Assembly: GCA_965279655.1 (NCBI GenBank)
Contig: OZ257255.1
Span: forward strand, 5,265,748 to 5,329,747
DNA from: SCTM01 sp965279655
GTDB lineage: Bacteria; Pseudomonadota; Alphaproteobacteria; Rhodospirillales; Rhodospirillaceae
DNA: 64,000 bases
Direction: 5' to 3'
Shown here: one piece after another, positions 31,943-41,776 of the stretch
Numbering within the stretch: the first letter of the stretch is position 1
Layout: each line of letters starts with the position of its first letter
Position numbers and translations under genes: made by a program
The notes under the pieces: generated by a model
The model's database searches: none
What the model saw: the letters and a program-made list of their open reading frames with translations, nothing else
What the model was told of the DNA's origin: nothing

Positions 31943-33925
31943 ATGAAAGACGCCACCCTGACCGCTTCTCACACTGATCTCGCCAATGCGATCCGGTTCC
32001 TCTCCGCCGATGCGGTGGAAAAGGCCGCCTCGGGCCATCCCGGCATGCCCATGGGCATGGCCGATGTCGCCACCGTGCTGTTCACCCAGGTGCTGAAATA
32101 CGACGCGTCGCAGCCTCGCTGGCCCGACCGGGACCGCTTCGTGCTGTCCGCCGGCCACGGCTCGATGCTGCTCTACAGCCTCATGTACCTGACCGGGTAC
32201 GCGGACGTGGACCTGGAGCAGATCAAGAATTTCCGTCAATTGGGCAGCCGCACGGCGGGTCATCCGGAATTCGGCCACGTCTCCGCCGCGGAAACCACGA
32301 CCGGGCCCTTGGGCCAAGGGCTCGCCAACGCGGTGGGTCTCGCGCTGGCGGAGCGTTTGCTCGCCGCGCGTTACGGCAATGACGCGGTCGATCACCACAC
32401 CTACGTCATCGCCGGCGACGGCTGCCTCATGGAAGGCATCAGCCACGAAGCGATCTCGCTGGCGGGACATCTCAAACTCAACAAGCTGATCGTGCTGTGG
32501 GACGACAACCGTATCAGCATCGACGGCCCGACCGATCTCACCGTGTCGGATGATCAGCGCAAGCGCTTCGAGGCCAGCGGCTGGGCGACGGATGCCGTCG
32601 ACGGCCACGACGCGACGGCCATCGCCGCGGCCATCGCCAAGGCCCAGAAGTCCGACAAGCCGGTCATGATCGCCTGCCGTACCGTTATCGGCTATGGCGC
32701 GCCGAAACTCGCCGGCACCTCCAAGACTCACGGCTCGCCGTTGGGCGCGGAAGAAATCGCCGGCGCGCGCGCGAAACTCGGCTGGAGCCACGCGCCATTC
32801 GAAGTGCCGGACGACGTACTGAGCACCTGGCGCCAAGCCGGCGCCCGCGGGGCTTCCGTGCGCAAGGCTTGGGAAGGCCGCATCGCGAAGCTGCCGAACA
32901 AGGCGGAGTTCGATCGCGTGCAGTCCGGCAAGCTGCCCGCCGGCTGGCACGATGCCGTGAACGCGCTGAAGAAGAAGACCTCGGCGGAAACCCCGAAGGT
33001 CGCCACGCGCGTCTCCTCGCAGACCGTTCTGGAAACGCTGACGCCGCTGATCCCGGAAATGATCGGCGGTTCCGCGGATCTCACCGGCTCCAACAATACC
33101 AAGACCGCCGCCCTCAAGCCGATCACCGCAGCCGACTTCTCCGGCCGCTACGTCTATTACGGCGTGCGCGAGCACGGCATGGCAGCGGCCATGAACGGTC
33201 TCGCCCTGCACGGCGGCATCATCCCTTACGGCGGCACCTTCTTGGTGTTTACCGATTACTGCCGCCCGTCGATCCGCCTTTCCGCCCTGATGGGCCAGCG
33301 CGTGATCTACGTGATGACGCACGATTCCATCGGCCTGGGCGAAGACGGGCCGACTCATCAGCCGGTCGAACATCTTGCCGCGCTGCGCGCGATCCCCAAT
33401 CTTTTAGTGATGCGCCCCTGCGATACGGTCGAGACCGCCGAATGCTGGGCGCTCGCGCTGGAGAACGAGAAGCGCCCGTCGGTTCTTGCGCTGACGCGAC
33501 AAAATCTGCCGACGCTGCGCACGCAGCACACCGACGAGAACCTCTGCGCCAAGGGCGCCTATGTGCTCGAGGAAGCCGAGGGCAAGCGCCAGGCGACGCT
33601 CATCGCCAGCGGCAGCGAAGTGATTCTTGCCGTCGAAGCGCGCAAGAAATTGGCGGAAGCCGGTATCCAGGCGGCAGTCGTGTCGATGCCTTCATGGAAG
33701 TTGTTCGACGCGCAACCGGAAGCCTATCGCAAGCAGGTGCTCGGCGACAGCGTGCGTGTCGCGTGCGAAGCGGCGAGCATGTTCGGCTGGGAGCGCTATG
33801 TCGGCGACAAGGGCGCGACGGTGGGCATGCCGGGCTTCGGCGCCTCGGCTCCGGCGCCGGCCTTGTACAAACACTTCGGCATCACCGCGGACGCAATTGT
33901 CGCCGCCGTGAAAGCGCGCCTCTAG
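31943..33925 (+). CDS. tkt: Transketolase
   Basis: 660 residues, normal for the family. It moves two-carbon ketol units in the pentose phosphate and, where present, the Calvin cycle. The N-terminal SGHPGMPMGMADVATVLF, the thiamine diphosphate motif from GDGCLMEG to WDDN (about 158-190) and the pyrimidine-domain YYGVREHGMAAAMNGLALHG with DSIGLGEDGPTHQPVEHL are all present. It is followed 13 bases later by rpe, giving a pentose phosphate pair. Confidence 0.96.
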   Translation: MKDATLTASHTDLANAIRFLSADAVEKAASGHPGMPMGMADVATVLFTQVLKYDASQPRWPDRDRFVLSAGHGSMLLYSLMYLTGYADVDLEQIKNFRQLGSRTAGHPEFGHVSAAETTTGPLGQGLANAVGLALAERLLAARYGNDAVDHHTYVIAGDGCLMEGISHEAISLAGHLKLNKLIVLWDDNRISIDGPTDLTVSDDQRKRFEASGWATDAVDGHDATAIAAAIAKAQKSDKPVMIACRTVIGYGAPKLAGTSKTHGSPLGAEEIAGARAKLGWSHAPFEVPDDVLSTWRQAGARGASVRKAWEGRIAKLPNKAEFDRVQSGKLPAGWHDAVNALKKKTSAETPKVATRVSSQTVLETLTPLIPEMIGGSADLTGSNNTKTAALKPITAADFSGRYVYYGVREHGMAAAMNGLALHGGIIPYGGTFLVFTDYCRPSIRLSALMGQRVIYVMTHDSIGLGEDGPTHQPVEHLAALRAIPNLLVMRPCDTVETAECWALALENEKRPSVLALTRQNLPTLRTQHTDENLCAKGAYVLEEAEGKRQATLIASGSEVILAVEARKKLAEAGIQAAVVSMPSWKLFDAQPEAYRKQVLGDSVRVACEAASMFGWERYVGDKGATVGMPGFGASAPAPALYKHFGITADAIVAAVKARL

Positions 33926-33938
33926 GAGCAAGCAGCGG

Positions 33939-34586
<648 letters not shown>

Positions 34587-34637
34587 AATTGCTTATGGAG
34601 TTATCCCCATCCGAAAGCCGAGCGGGCTGCAACAAAA

Positions 34638-34655
34638 CCTTCATAGTTCCGTCAC
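34638..34655 (+). promoter_or_regulatory. Putative pho box upstream of pstS
   Basis: CCTTCAT-AGTT-CCGTCAC has the 7-4-7 layout of the PhoB consensus (CTGTCAT, four bases, CTGTCAT) with five of seven matches in each half. It ends 70 bases before the pstS ATG. A CTAGGAAT-type -10 near 34675-34682 is possible. PhoB itself is encoded at the end of the operon, which supports autoregulation. Confidence 0.6.
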
Positions 34656-34725
34656 AAAAGGTATGGCGTCGCTGACTAGGAATGTCTCCGTAACGCGCCC
34701 GACCAGCGCTCAAGGGAGACAATCA

Positions 34726-35709
34726 ATGCATCGTTCCAACTTTCTGAAATTCGCCGGCGCCGCTTTGGCGACGACGCTTTTCGCCAGCACCGCTGCCGTT
34801 GCCATCGACGTCGAAGCCGGCGTCCCGAGCTACCAGAAGGCTTCGGGTGTGTCGGGCAGCATCAAGTCGATCGGCTCCGACACCCTGAACAACCTGATGA
34901 CGCTGTGGGCCGAAGGCTTCAGCAAAGAATACCCGAACGTCAACATCGAGATCGAAGGCAAGGGGTCGGGCACCGCGCCGCCGGCACTGATCGCTGGCAC
35001 CTCTCAATTCGGCCCGATGTCCCGTCCCATGAAGGCCGGTGAGCTCGACGACTTCGAGCGCAAGTACGGCTACAAGCCGACCCCGATGCGCACCGCCGTC
35101 GATGCGCTTGCGATCTTCGTCCACAAGGACAACCCGGTGAAGTGCCTGTCGCTCGCCCAGGTCGACGCCATCTTCTCCAAGACCCGCAAGCGCGGCGCCA
35201 AAGCCGATGCGAAGACCTGGGGCGATGTCGGTGTCACCGGCGAAATGGCCGCTATGCCGATCTCCATGTACGGCCGTAACTCTGCCTCCGGCACTTACGG
35301 CTACTTTAAGGAAGTCGCCATGGAAGACGGCGACTACAAGGACAGCGTGAAGGAACAGCCGGGCTCGTCCGCGGTGGTTCAGTCCGTCGCATCCGACAAG
35401 GGCGCAATCGGCTACTCGGGCGTCGGCTACAAGACCGCCGACGTGAAGACCGTGCCGGTCTCGGCCAAGGACGGCGGTACCTGTTACGACTCCACCTCCG
35501 ACAATGCCTACGCGGGCAATTACCCGATCACCCGCTTCCTCTACGTCTACGTGAACAAGAACCCGAAGCAGGCCCTCGACCCGGTCCGCGCCGAGTTCGT
35601 GAAGTTCGTGCTGTCGAAGCAGGGCCAACAGGGCGTGATCAAGGACGGCTTCTTCCCGGTGCCGGCCAAGGTCGCGACGGACGATCGCAAGGCCTTTGGC
35701 CTGAATTGA
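34726..35709 (+). CDS. pstS: Phosphate ABC transporter substrate-binding protein PstS
   Basis: 327 residues with a signal peptide (about 1-26, ending STAAVA). It binds periplasmic phosphate and delivers it to PstCA. SIGSDTLNNLMTLWAEGF near the start and the ligand loop YGRNSASGTYGYF are characteristic, as is GAIGYSGVGYKTADVK. It belongs to the long-branch PstS group common in Pseudomonas and alphaproteobacteria. ATG 34726 is selected by GGGAGA upstream and by the signal peptide; the frame is open further 5'. Confidence 0.93.
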   Translation: MHRSNFLKFAGAALATTLFASTAAVAIDVEAGVPSYQKASGVSGSIKSIGSDTLNNLMTLWAEGFSKEYPNVNIEIEGKGSGTAPPALIAGTSQFGPMSRPMKAGELDDFERKYGYKPTPMRTAVDALAIFVHKDNPVKCLSLAQVDAIFSKTRKRGAKADAKTWGDVGVTGEMAAMPISMYGRNSASGTYGYFKEVAMEDGDYKDSVKEQPGSSAVVQSVASDKGAIGYSGVGYKTADVKTVPVSAKDGGTCYDSTSDNAYAGNYPITRFLYVYVNKNPKQALDPVRAEFVKFVLSKQGQQGVIKDGFFPVPAKVATDDRKAFGLN

Positions 35710-35735
35710 TCGGTCCGGTTGACTGACTGATTTCG

Positions 35736-35771
35736 GAATGGCGCCGGCGTAGTTTTGCGTCGGCGCCATTC
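35736..35771 (+). promoter_or_regulatory. Hairpin between pstS and pstC
   Basis: An 11-bp perfect stem (35736-35746 with 35761-35771, GAATGGCGCCG) with a 14-base loop follows the pstS stop by 26 bases. There is no adjacent T-run. Such hairpins often protect or trim the pstS message so that the binding protein is made in excess over the permease. Confidence 0.6.
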
Positions 35772-35808
35772 ACGTTGCTAACGTAATATAGTTTGAGCGG
35801 AGCGGGCC

Positions 35809-38433
35809 GTGGCAGAAACGACGAATGGAACGGGCCAGAGTTTCCTGCCGCAGCAGCGTCGAGTGAAGACGACGCCGCGCTCCGTCCTCATTGCCGACAA
35901 GATCGCCGACTGGACCATCCGCATCGGCGGCATCGGCGTGATTGTCGCCGTGTTCGGCATCATGGTGTTCCTTGCCCAGACCGTCGTGCCGCTCTTCATG
36001 GGCGGCGAGGTGCAGGGCAGTCACACGCTTACCCGCGATGAATCCCATCCCGCGCTGATGGATGTGATCGACGAATACAAGACCGTCTCCGTATCGGTGG
36101 CGGAGGATGGCGTGATCAGCGCCTTCCATATCGCCACGGGCACATCTCTCATCGTGACGCCGCTCGATTTCGGCGGCCGCAAGGTCACGGGCTTCAATCA
36201 TACCTTGAACGGCCGCGACATGGCGTTCGGCTTCGACGATGGATCGTTGCGACTGGCCCGCTTGAAGCTGGGTGCCGTGCTGTTGGAAGGCGACGTGCCG
36301 AGCGGGCTTACCAAGCTCGACAATGGCGACCTGACCGACGGCAGTGCGGTCTATAGCCAAGCCGCCGCCGGCCAGATCCGCAAGATCACCGTTGGGGCCG
36401 AACTCGAAGCACCGCAGCAGATCGCGCCGCAGGGGGTCGCCGTGGTTGCGGTCGACTACCGTTTGGGCGGCACGGTGGAGCGGCCTGAAAAGTCCTTCGT
36501 CACCATCGATGCGAGCGGCATCGGCCGCCTGTCACGCTCCGAAGCAAAGTCCAACATGATGACGGGCGAGGTGACCGAGACGCTCACGTCATCCGAATTG
36601 CCAGGTCTACCGCAAGGCGTAAAGGTCGTGCGGGTGCTGATGAACACCTCCGCGGACACGGTGATGGTGGCCGACAGCGAGGGCGTGATCTACCGCTACG
36701 CCACGCGCAATTTCGACGCGCCGCAATTGGCCGAAACCGTCAAGCTCCTGCCGAGCGGCGTGTCGCTCACCGCCATGAGTTTCCTAATCGGCGAGCAATC
36801 GATCGTTCTTGGCGGTTCCGACGGCTCTCTCGACGTCTACTACCGGCTGCCGCGCCGCGACGGCGATAAGGAGACCGCGGACGGTCAGATCTTGGTGCGC
36901 GCGAAAGTGCTCGATCCGCACAAGAAGGCCGTTGTGAACATGGATGCCAGCCAGCGGGGCAAGCTGTTCGTGACCGCTGACGAGGGCGGCGAAATCTGGG
37001 TGCGCCATTCCACCAGCGAACAAGTGCTCCTGCGCTTGAAGCCAAGCGACTACGACGGTGCCTACAAGGCCTTGGCGCTGGCGCCGCGCGAGAACGGTGT
37101 TCTGGCGATCACCGCGACGGGGCGCGTGTTCGAATGGGACATCTCTGTCCCGCATCCGGAGACGACGCTGAAGACGATTTTCGGCAAGGTTTGGTACGAG
37201 GGCTACAGCGAGCCGACGTATACGTGGCAGTCGTCGTCCGGCACGGACGCCTTCGAGCCTAAGCTGTCCCTCATCCCGCTGATCTTCGGTACGTTGAAGG
37301 CCACGATCTATTCATTGCTGTTCGCGGTGCCGATTGCGCTGAGCGCGGCGATCTACACATCCGAATTCGTGCACTCGAAAGTGCGCGCGGTGGTAAAGCC
37401 GGTCATGGAGATGATGGCGTCGCTGCCGTCGGTGGTGCTGGGTTTCATCGTCGCGCTCATTCTTGCTCCCATTGTCGAGACATGGATTAGCGCGGTGATA
37501 CTCGCCGCGTTCCTGGTGCCGATGTCGTGGCTGCTGGGCGCACACCTATGGCAGTTGCTGCCCAATCCGATCGCGCTGCGCTTCGGCGGACTGCCGCGCT
37601 TCGCCCTCATGTTCGCCGTCCTCTTCATCGCCGTGAACCTGGCTGTGAACCTGGGGCCCGGCTTCGAGCGCTTCTTCTTCGCCGGCGACTTCAAGCAATG
37701 GGTGAACGGCTCCATTGGCGACAGTCAGCGCTTCACGACGCTGCTGGTGCTGCCGATCGCCGTCGGCCTGATGTACTTCGGGATGGAGCGGCTGTTGCCG
37801 CCGCGCTTCAAGGCCTGGGCGCGCAATCCTAACCGTACGGTTGCCGGCCTTGCCGAAATGGCGCGCTGGGTAATGACCCTGGTGGTCGGCTGGGGCATTT
37901 CCGCAGTCATTGCGTCGTTCCTGATCGCGGTCGGCCTCGATCCGCGCGGCGGGTTCCTCGACACCTACGTGCAGCGCAATACGCTGATCGTCGGCTTCGC
38001 GATGGGCTTCGCGGTGATCCCCATTATCTACACCATCGCCGAAGATGCGCTGAATTCGGTGCCGGAGCATCTGCGCGGCGCCAGCTTGGGCTGCGGCGCC
38101 ACCCAATGGCAGACCGCCATCCTCGTGATCCTGCCCACCGCCATGAGCGGCGTGTTCGCCGCGATCATGGTGGGCATGGGCCGCGCCGTCGGCGAGACCA
38201 TGATCGTGGTGATGGCCGCCGGAAATACCCCGGTGATGGACTGGAACCTGTTCAACGGTTTGCGCGCCCTGTCGGCGAATATCGCGGTTGAACTCCCTGA
38301 AGCGGTGCAGGGCGGCACGCTCTATCGCATGCTGTTCCTGGCGGCACTGACGCTGTTTGCCATCACCTTCGTCGTCAACACCCTCGCGGAGATGATCCGC
38401 CAGCGGTTCCGCAAGCGCGCGGCCCAGCTGTGA
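35809..38433 (+). CDS. pstC: Phosphate ABC transporter permease PstC with large extra domain
   Basis: 874 residues, nearly three times the E. coli protein. After one membrane helix (about 38-62) there are some 420 residues with beta-propeller-like repeats (for example SIVLGGSDGSLDVYYRLPR and AVVNMDASQRGKLFVTADEG). The permease core (about 485-874) is complete, with the coupling-helix sequence EHLRGASLGCGATQWQT. GTG 35809 has GGAG six bases upstream. The long form is known in Pseudomonas-type systems; the propeller's role is not established. It overlaps the GTG alternative start of pstA. Confidence 0.9.
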   Translation: MAETTNGTGQSFLPQQRRVKTTPRSVLIADKIADWTIRIGGIGVIVAVFGIMVFLAQTVVPLFMGGEVQGSHTLTRDESHPALMDVIDEYKTVSVSVAEDGVISAFHIATGTSLIVTPLDFGGRKVTGFNHTLNGRDMAFGFDDGSLRLARLKLGAVLLEGDVPSGLTKLDNGDLTDGSAVYSQAAAGQIRKITVGAELEAPQQIAPQGVAVVAVDYRLGGTVERPEKSFVTIDASGIGRLSRSEAKSNMMTGEVTETLTSSELPGLPQGVKVVRVLMNTSADTVMVADSEGVIYRYATRNFDAPQLAETVKLLPSGVSLTAMSFLIGEQSIVLGGSDGSLDVYYRLPRRDGDKETADGQILVRAKVLDPHKKAVVNMDASQRGKLFVTADEGGEIWVRHSTSEQVLLRLKPSDYDGAYKALALAPRENGVLAITATGRVFEWDISVPHPETTLKTIFGKVWYEGYSEPTYTWQSSSGTDAFEPKLSLIPLIFGTLKATIYSLLFAVPIALSAAIYTSEFVHSKVRAVVKPVMEMMASLPSVVLGFIVALILAPIVETWISAVILAAFLVPMSWLLGAHLWQLLPNPIALRFGGLPRFALMFAVLFIAVNLAVNLGPGFERFFFAGDFKQWVNGSIGDSQRFTTLLVLPIAVGLMYFGMERLLPPRFKAWARNPNRTVAGLAEMARWVMTLVVGWGISAVIASFLIAVGLDPRGGFLDTYVQRNTLIVGFAMGFAVIPIIYTIAEDALNSVPEHLRGASLGCGATQWQTAILVILPTAMSGVFAAIMVGMGRAVGETMIVVMAAGNTPVMDWNLFNGLRALSANIAVELPEAVQGGTLYRMLFLAALTLFAITFVVNTLAEMIRQRFRKRAAQL

Positions 38434-38447
38434 AGGACGAGCAAAAC

Positions 38448-40181
38448 ATGGACATCGCTGCCGCCGTGCCAGGTGCCGTCACAGAAAACGCCACACGTAC
38501 GCACTCTCGCGTCACGGATCTACGCGCCCGTGGCGAACCGTTTACCTGGGTCCTCGGGGGCGCGCTTTGCCTCGGCGTTGTGATGATCGTCGGCTTCCTG
38601 CTGCTGGTGCTTTGGAACGGCTTCCTGACCTTCGTTCCGCGCCCGGTCGCCGTGGTGACCGCCATCGACGGCAAAGTTTCCGCTGGCGAAGTCTCGCGGA
38701 CGGATACGTACCGGCCCGCGCCGGATGCGCTGGCGAAGCTGACGCCGGACGTTCAGGCGAAGATCAAAAAGGACGAAGGCTTCGCCGGACGCACCCTCTA
38801 CCGCATCGGTAATTTCGATCTCTACAGTGAGGACTTCCGCTGGATCGACGACCACGCAATCAAGTCGACCGAATATCCCAAGAACATCGTCTACGTCGAA
38901 CGGCAGGAATGGGGTCCGTTCATCGGCACGGTGAAGGGCATCACGCTGGACGGCAAACAGATCGAAGGCACCGATCTGGAAGCGCCGGCGGTAGCCACGG
39001 CTCATCGCGAGGCCCTGGAACGCGGGAAGCGTATCCGCGAACTCGAGCGCGAAGAGATCGGCGACGTCAATCACGAGGTTGAGGTCGCGCGTCTCGCGGC
39101 CCGCAAGGCGGAGCTGAAGAGCGGTCGCGATAGCCAAGCCTATAAGGAAGCGGCGGCCTACTTCGAGCAGATCAGCGTCAGCTCCCGCGGCGAGTACGAG
39201 CGGCTCACTGCGGAGGTGCAGCGTCTGCGCGCAATCAACGACAAGTTCACCGTGACGTTCGCCGAGATCGGTGGCCGAGAGAAGGCCGTGCCGATGGTCA
39301 ACATCGTGCGCGCCTATATGCCGAACGATCTGTCCTTGGCGCAGAAAATCGGCGTGTACTTCTCCCGTTGGGGCGAGTTCCTGACCGCCGAGCCGCGCGA
39401 AGCCAACACCGAAGGCGGCGTATTCCCCGCGATCTTCGGCACTTTGGCGATGACGCTCATGATGGTGGTCGCGGTGGCGCCGTTCGGCGTGATGACCGCG
39501 CTCTACCTGCGTGAATACGCCAAGCAGGGCCGGCTCGTCGCGTTCGTGCGCATTTCGGTGAACAACCTCGCCGGCGTGCCGTCCATCGTCTACGGCGTGT
39601 TCGGGCTGGGCTTCTTCGCCTATGTCGTCGGCGGATCGATCGACCAGTTGTTCTACCCGGAGCGCTTGCCGAACCCGACCTTCGGGACCGGCGGTCTGCT
39701 CTGGGCATCACTCACCTTGGCGCTGCTGACGGTGCCGGTGGTGATCGTCGCAACCGAGGAAGCCCTGGCCGCAGTTCCGCGGTCCATGCGTGAGGGTTCG
39801 CTCGCTTGCGGCGCTTCTAAATGGCAGACGATCCGCAACATCGTCATGCCGCGCGCGCTTCCCGGCGTCATGACCGGCATCATCCTGGCCATGGCGCGCG
39901 GCGCCGGCGAGGTCGCGCCGCTCATGCTCGTCGGCGTCGTGAAACTCGCGCCGGAGTTGCCCATCGACGGGCACTTCCCCTATGTGCATCTGGAGCGCAG
40001 CTTCATGCACTTGGGCTTCCATATCTTCGACGTGGGCTTCCAGTCCCGCAACTCCGAAGCCGGCAAGCCCATGGTGTTCGTCACTACTGTGCTGCTCATT
40101 ACACTGGTCGCGGTCATGAATGCCGCGGCGATTGTCATCCGCAACCGCCTTAAGCGCCGCTTCGCCGGCAGTCAGTTCTAG
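38448..40181 (+). CDS. pstA: Phosphate ABC transporter permease PstA with periplasmic coiled-coil insert
   Basis: 577 residues, about twice the usual length. The first helix (about 34-60) is followed by a 250-residue insert that includes a charged coiled coil (about 184-268, for example KRIRELEREEIGDVNHEVEV). The permease core (about 323-577) has the coupling sequence PRSMREGSLACGASKWQT. ATG 38448 follows AAGGA by ten bases; GTG 38430, overlapping the pstC stop as GTGA, is the alternative. The enlarged PstC and PstA probably contact each other through their extra domains. Confidence 0.9.
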   Translation: MDIAAAVPGAVTENATRTHSRVTDLRARGEPFTWVLGGALCLGVVMIVGFLLLVLWNGFLTFVPRPVAVVTAIDGKVSAGEVSRTDTYRPAPDALAKLTPDVQAKIKKDEGFAGRTLYRIGNFDLYSEDFRWIDDHAIKSTEYPKNIVYVERQEWGPFIGTVKGITLDGKQIEGTDLEAPAVATAHREALERGKRIRELEREEIGDVNHEVEVARLAARKAELKSGRDSQAYKEAAAYFEQISVSSRGEYERLTAEVQRLRAINDKFTVTFAEIGGREKAVPMVNIVRAYMPNDLSLAQKIGVYFSRWGEFLTAEPREANTEGGVFPAIFGTLAMTLMMVVAVAPFGVMTALYLREYAKQGRLVAFVRISVNNLAGVPSIVYGVFGLGFFAYVVGGSIDQLFYPERLPNPTFGTGGLLWASLTLALLTVPVVIVATEEALAAVPRSMREGSLACGASKWQTIRNIVMPRALPGVMTGIILAMARGAGEVAPLMLVGVVKLAPELPIDGHFPYVHLERSFMHLGFHIFDVGFQSRNSEAGKPMVFVTTVLLITLVAVMNAAAIVIRNRLKRRFAGSQF

Positions 40182-40191
40182 GAACCGCATC

Positions 40192-41043
40192 ATGGCCCTC
40201 GCCACGGCAACCGCACACTCCGCACCGCTTCCGCCGCCGCAGCCGCTGCACTTCGACGACACGGTCGTGCACACGAAGCGTGGCACGCAGGGGATGGTGC
40301 TCGACATTAAGAACTTGGATCTGTGGTATGGCGCCGCCCAGGCTCTCTACGACGTCAGCATGACCGTGGAGCAGGGGATGGTGACCGCGCTGATCGGCCC
40401 GTCCGGCTGCGGCAAGTCGACGCTGCTGCGTTGCATCAACCGCATGAACGACCTGGTCGACAATATTAAGATCACCGGTTCGCTCTCCCTCCATGGCGAG
40501 AATATCTACGCCAAGACCGCGGACGTGATCGCCCTGCGCAAGCGTATGGGCATGGTGTTCCAGAAGCCGAACCCGTTCCCCATGTCGATCTTCGAGAACG
40601 TGGTCTATCCGCTGCGCATCGACGGCGTGCGCGACAAGAACATCCTGCAGGAAACCTGCGAGCGCGCGCTCAAAGGATCCGCGCTGTGGAACGAAGTGAA
40701 GGACCGCCTCGACCAGAACGCGCTGGGCATGTCCGGCGGTCAGCAGCAGCGCCTGTGTATCGCCCGCGCTATCGCCGCGGACCCGGAAGTGTTGCTGATG
40801 GACGAGCCTTGCTCAGCGCTCGACCCCATCGCCACCGCGAAGGTGGAGGAGTTGATCCACCAGTTGTCCGGCACCTATACCATTGTGATTGTTACCCACA
40901 ACATGCAGCAGGCCGCGCGCGTTTCCGACAACACGGCCTTCATGTATCTTGGTCGCCTGATAGAGTACGGCGATACCGAGGTGATCTTCCAAAACCCGCT
41001 CGCCCAGCGGACGCAGGACTACGTCACTGGGCGCTTTGGCTGA
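40192..41043 (+). CDS. pstB: Phosphate ABC transporter ATP-binding protein PstB
   Basis: 283 residues. Walker A GPSGCGKST, the Q-loop VFQKPNPFPMSIFENV, the signature MSGGQQQRLCIARAIA and Walker B LLMDEPCSALDP are all standard for PstB. A 35-residue Pro/His-containing N-terminal tail precedes the ATPase. AGGA lies nine bases before ATG 40192. It is followed after 22 bases by phoB with no phoU between. Confidence 0.96.
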   Translation: MALATATAHSAPLPPPQPLHFDDTVVHTKRGTQGMVLDIKNLDLWYGAAQALYDVSMTVEQGMVTALIGPSGCGKSTLLRCINRMNDLVDNIKITGSLSLHGENIYAKTADVIALRKRMGMVFQKPNPFPMSIFENVVYPLRIDGVRDKNILQETCERALKGSALWNEVKDRLDQNALGMSGGQQQRLCIARAIAADPEVLLMDEPCSALDPIATAKVEELIHQLSGTYTIVIVTHNMQQAARVSDNTAFMYLGRLIEYGDTEVIFQNPLAQRTQDYVTGRFG

Positions 41044-41065
41044 AACATCGGAAGGAATAATACTG

Positions 41066-41767
41066 ATGAAGCCAGTTGTCTTGGTCGTCGAGGACGAAAC
41101 CTCGCTGATGACCATGCTCCGCTACAATCTCGAGAAAGAAGGCTATCGCGTCACGGAGGCCGGTGACGGCGAGGAAGCCATCACGGTCGCGGCGGAAACA
41201 CCGCCCGATGCTGTCATCCTCGATTGGATGCTGCCGCGCATGTCGGGGGTGGAAGTCTGCCGCCAGCTGCGTCGCCGCCCCGAGACCCGTAACGTGCCGA
41301 TCATCATGCTCACCGCCCGCAGCGAGGAGGCTGATAAGGTGCGCGGCCTGAACGTCGGCGCCGACGACTATATGACCAAGCCGTTCTCGATGGTGGAACT
41401 GCTCGCCCGCGTGCGCGCGCTGTTGCGCCGGGCCAAGCCGTCGCAGGCCAAGGGTCAACTCAGCTTCGCCGATATCGTCATGGACCTCGACGCCCACCGC
41501 GTCAGCCGCGGCGGCAAATACGTCCACCTCGGGCCCACCGAGTTTCGCCTGCTTCAATACTTGATGGAGCGCCCGGGCACCGTGTTCAGCCGCGAAGAGC
41601 TGCTCAACGGCGTGTGGGGACCGGATATCTACGTGGAACCGCGGACAGTCGACGTGCACATCCGGCGCCTCCGCAAGGCGTTGAATGAGACCGACGCCCT
41701 GGACGTGATCCGCACCGTACGCGCGGCCGGATACGCGCTCGACGCCACCAGCGACCAGGCGGCGTAG
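41066..41767 (+). CDS. phoB: Phosphate regulon response regulator PhoB
   Basis: 233 residues. The receiver (1-120) has phospho-acceptor Asp53 (ILDWMLPRMSG) and the MTKPFS lysine. The OmpR-type winged helix follows (LGPTEFRLLQYLMERPGTVF, VEPRTVDVHIRRLRKALN). It activates phosphate-starvation genes by binding pho boxes, one of which is proposed at 34638. AAGGA precedes ATG 41066. The sensor PhoR is not in the window. Confidence 0.95.
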   Translation: MKPVVLVVEDETSLMTMLRYNLEKEGYRVTEAGDGEEAITVAAETPPDAVILDWMLPRMSGVEVCRQLRRRPETRNVPIIMLTARSEEADKVRGLNVGADDYMTKPFSMVELLARVRALLRRAKPSQAKGQLSFADIVMDLDAHRVSRGGKYVHLGPTEFRLLQYLMERPGTVFSREELLNGVWGPDIYVEPRTVDVHIRRLRKALNETDALDVIRTVRAAGYALDATSDQAA

Positions 41768-41776
41768 GGCTAGAAA

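Noticed and set aside
31829..33373. Open frame of 514 codons antisense to tkt
   Set aside because: Transketolase motifs on the plus strand are complete; the antisense translation shows no family features.
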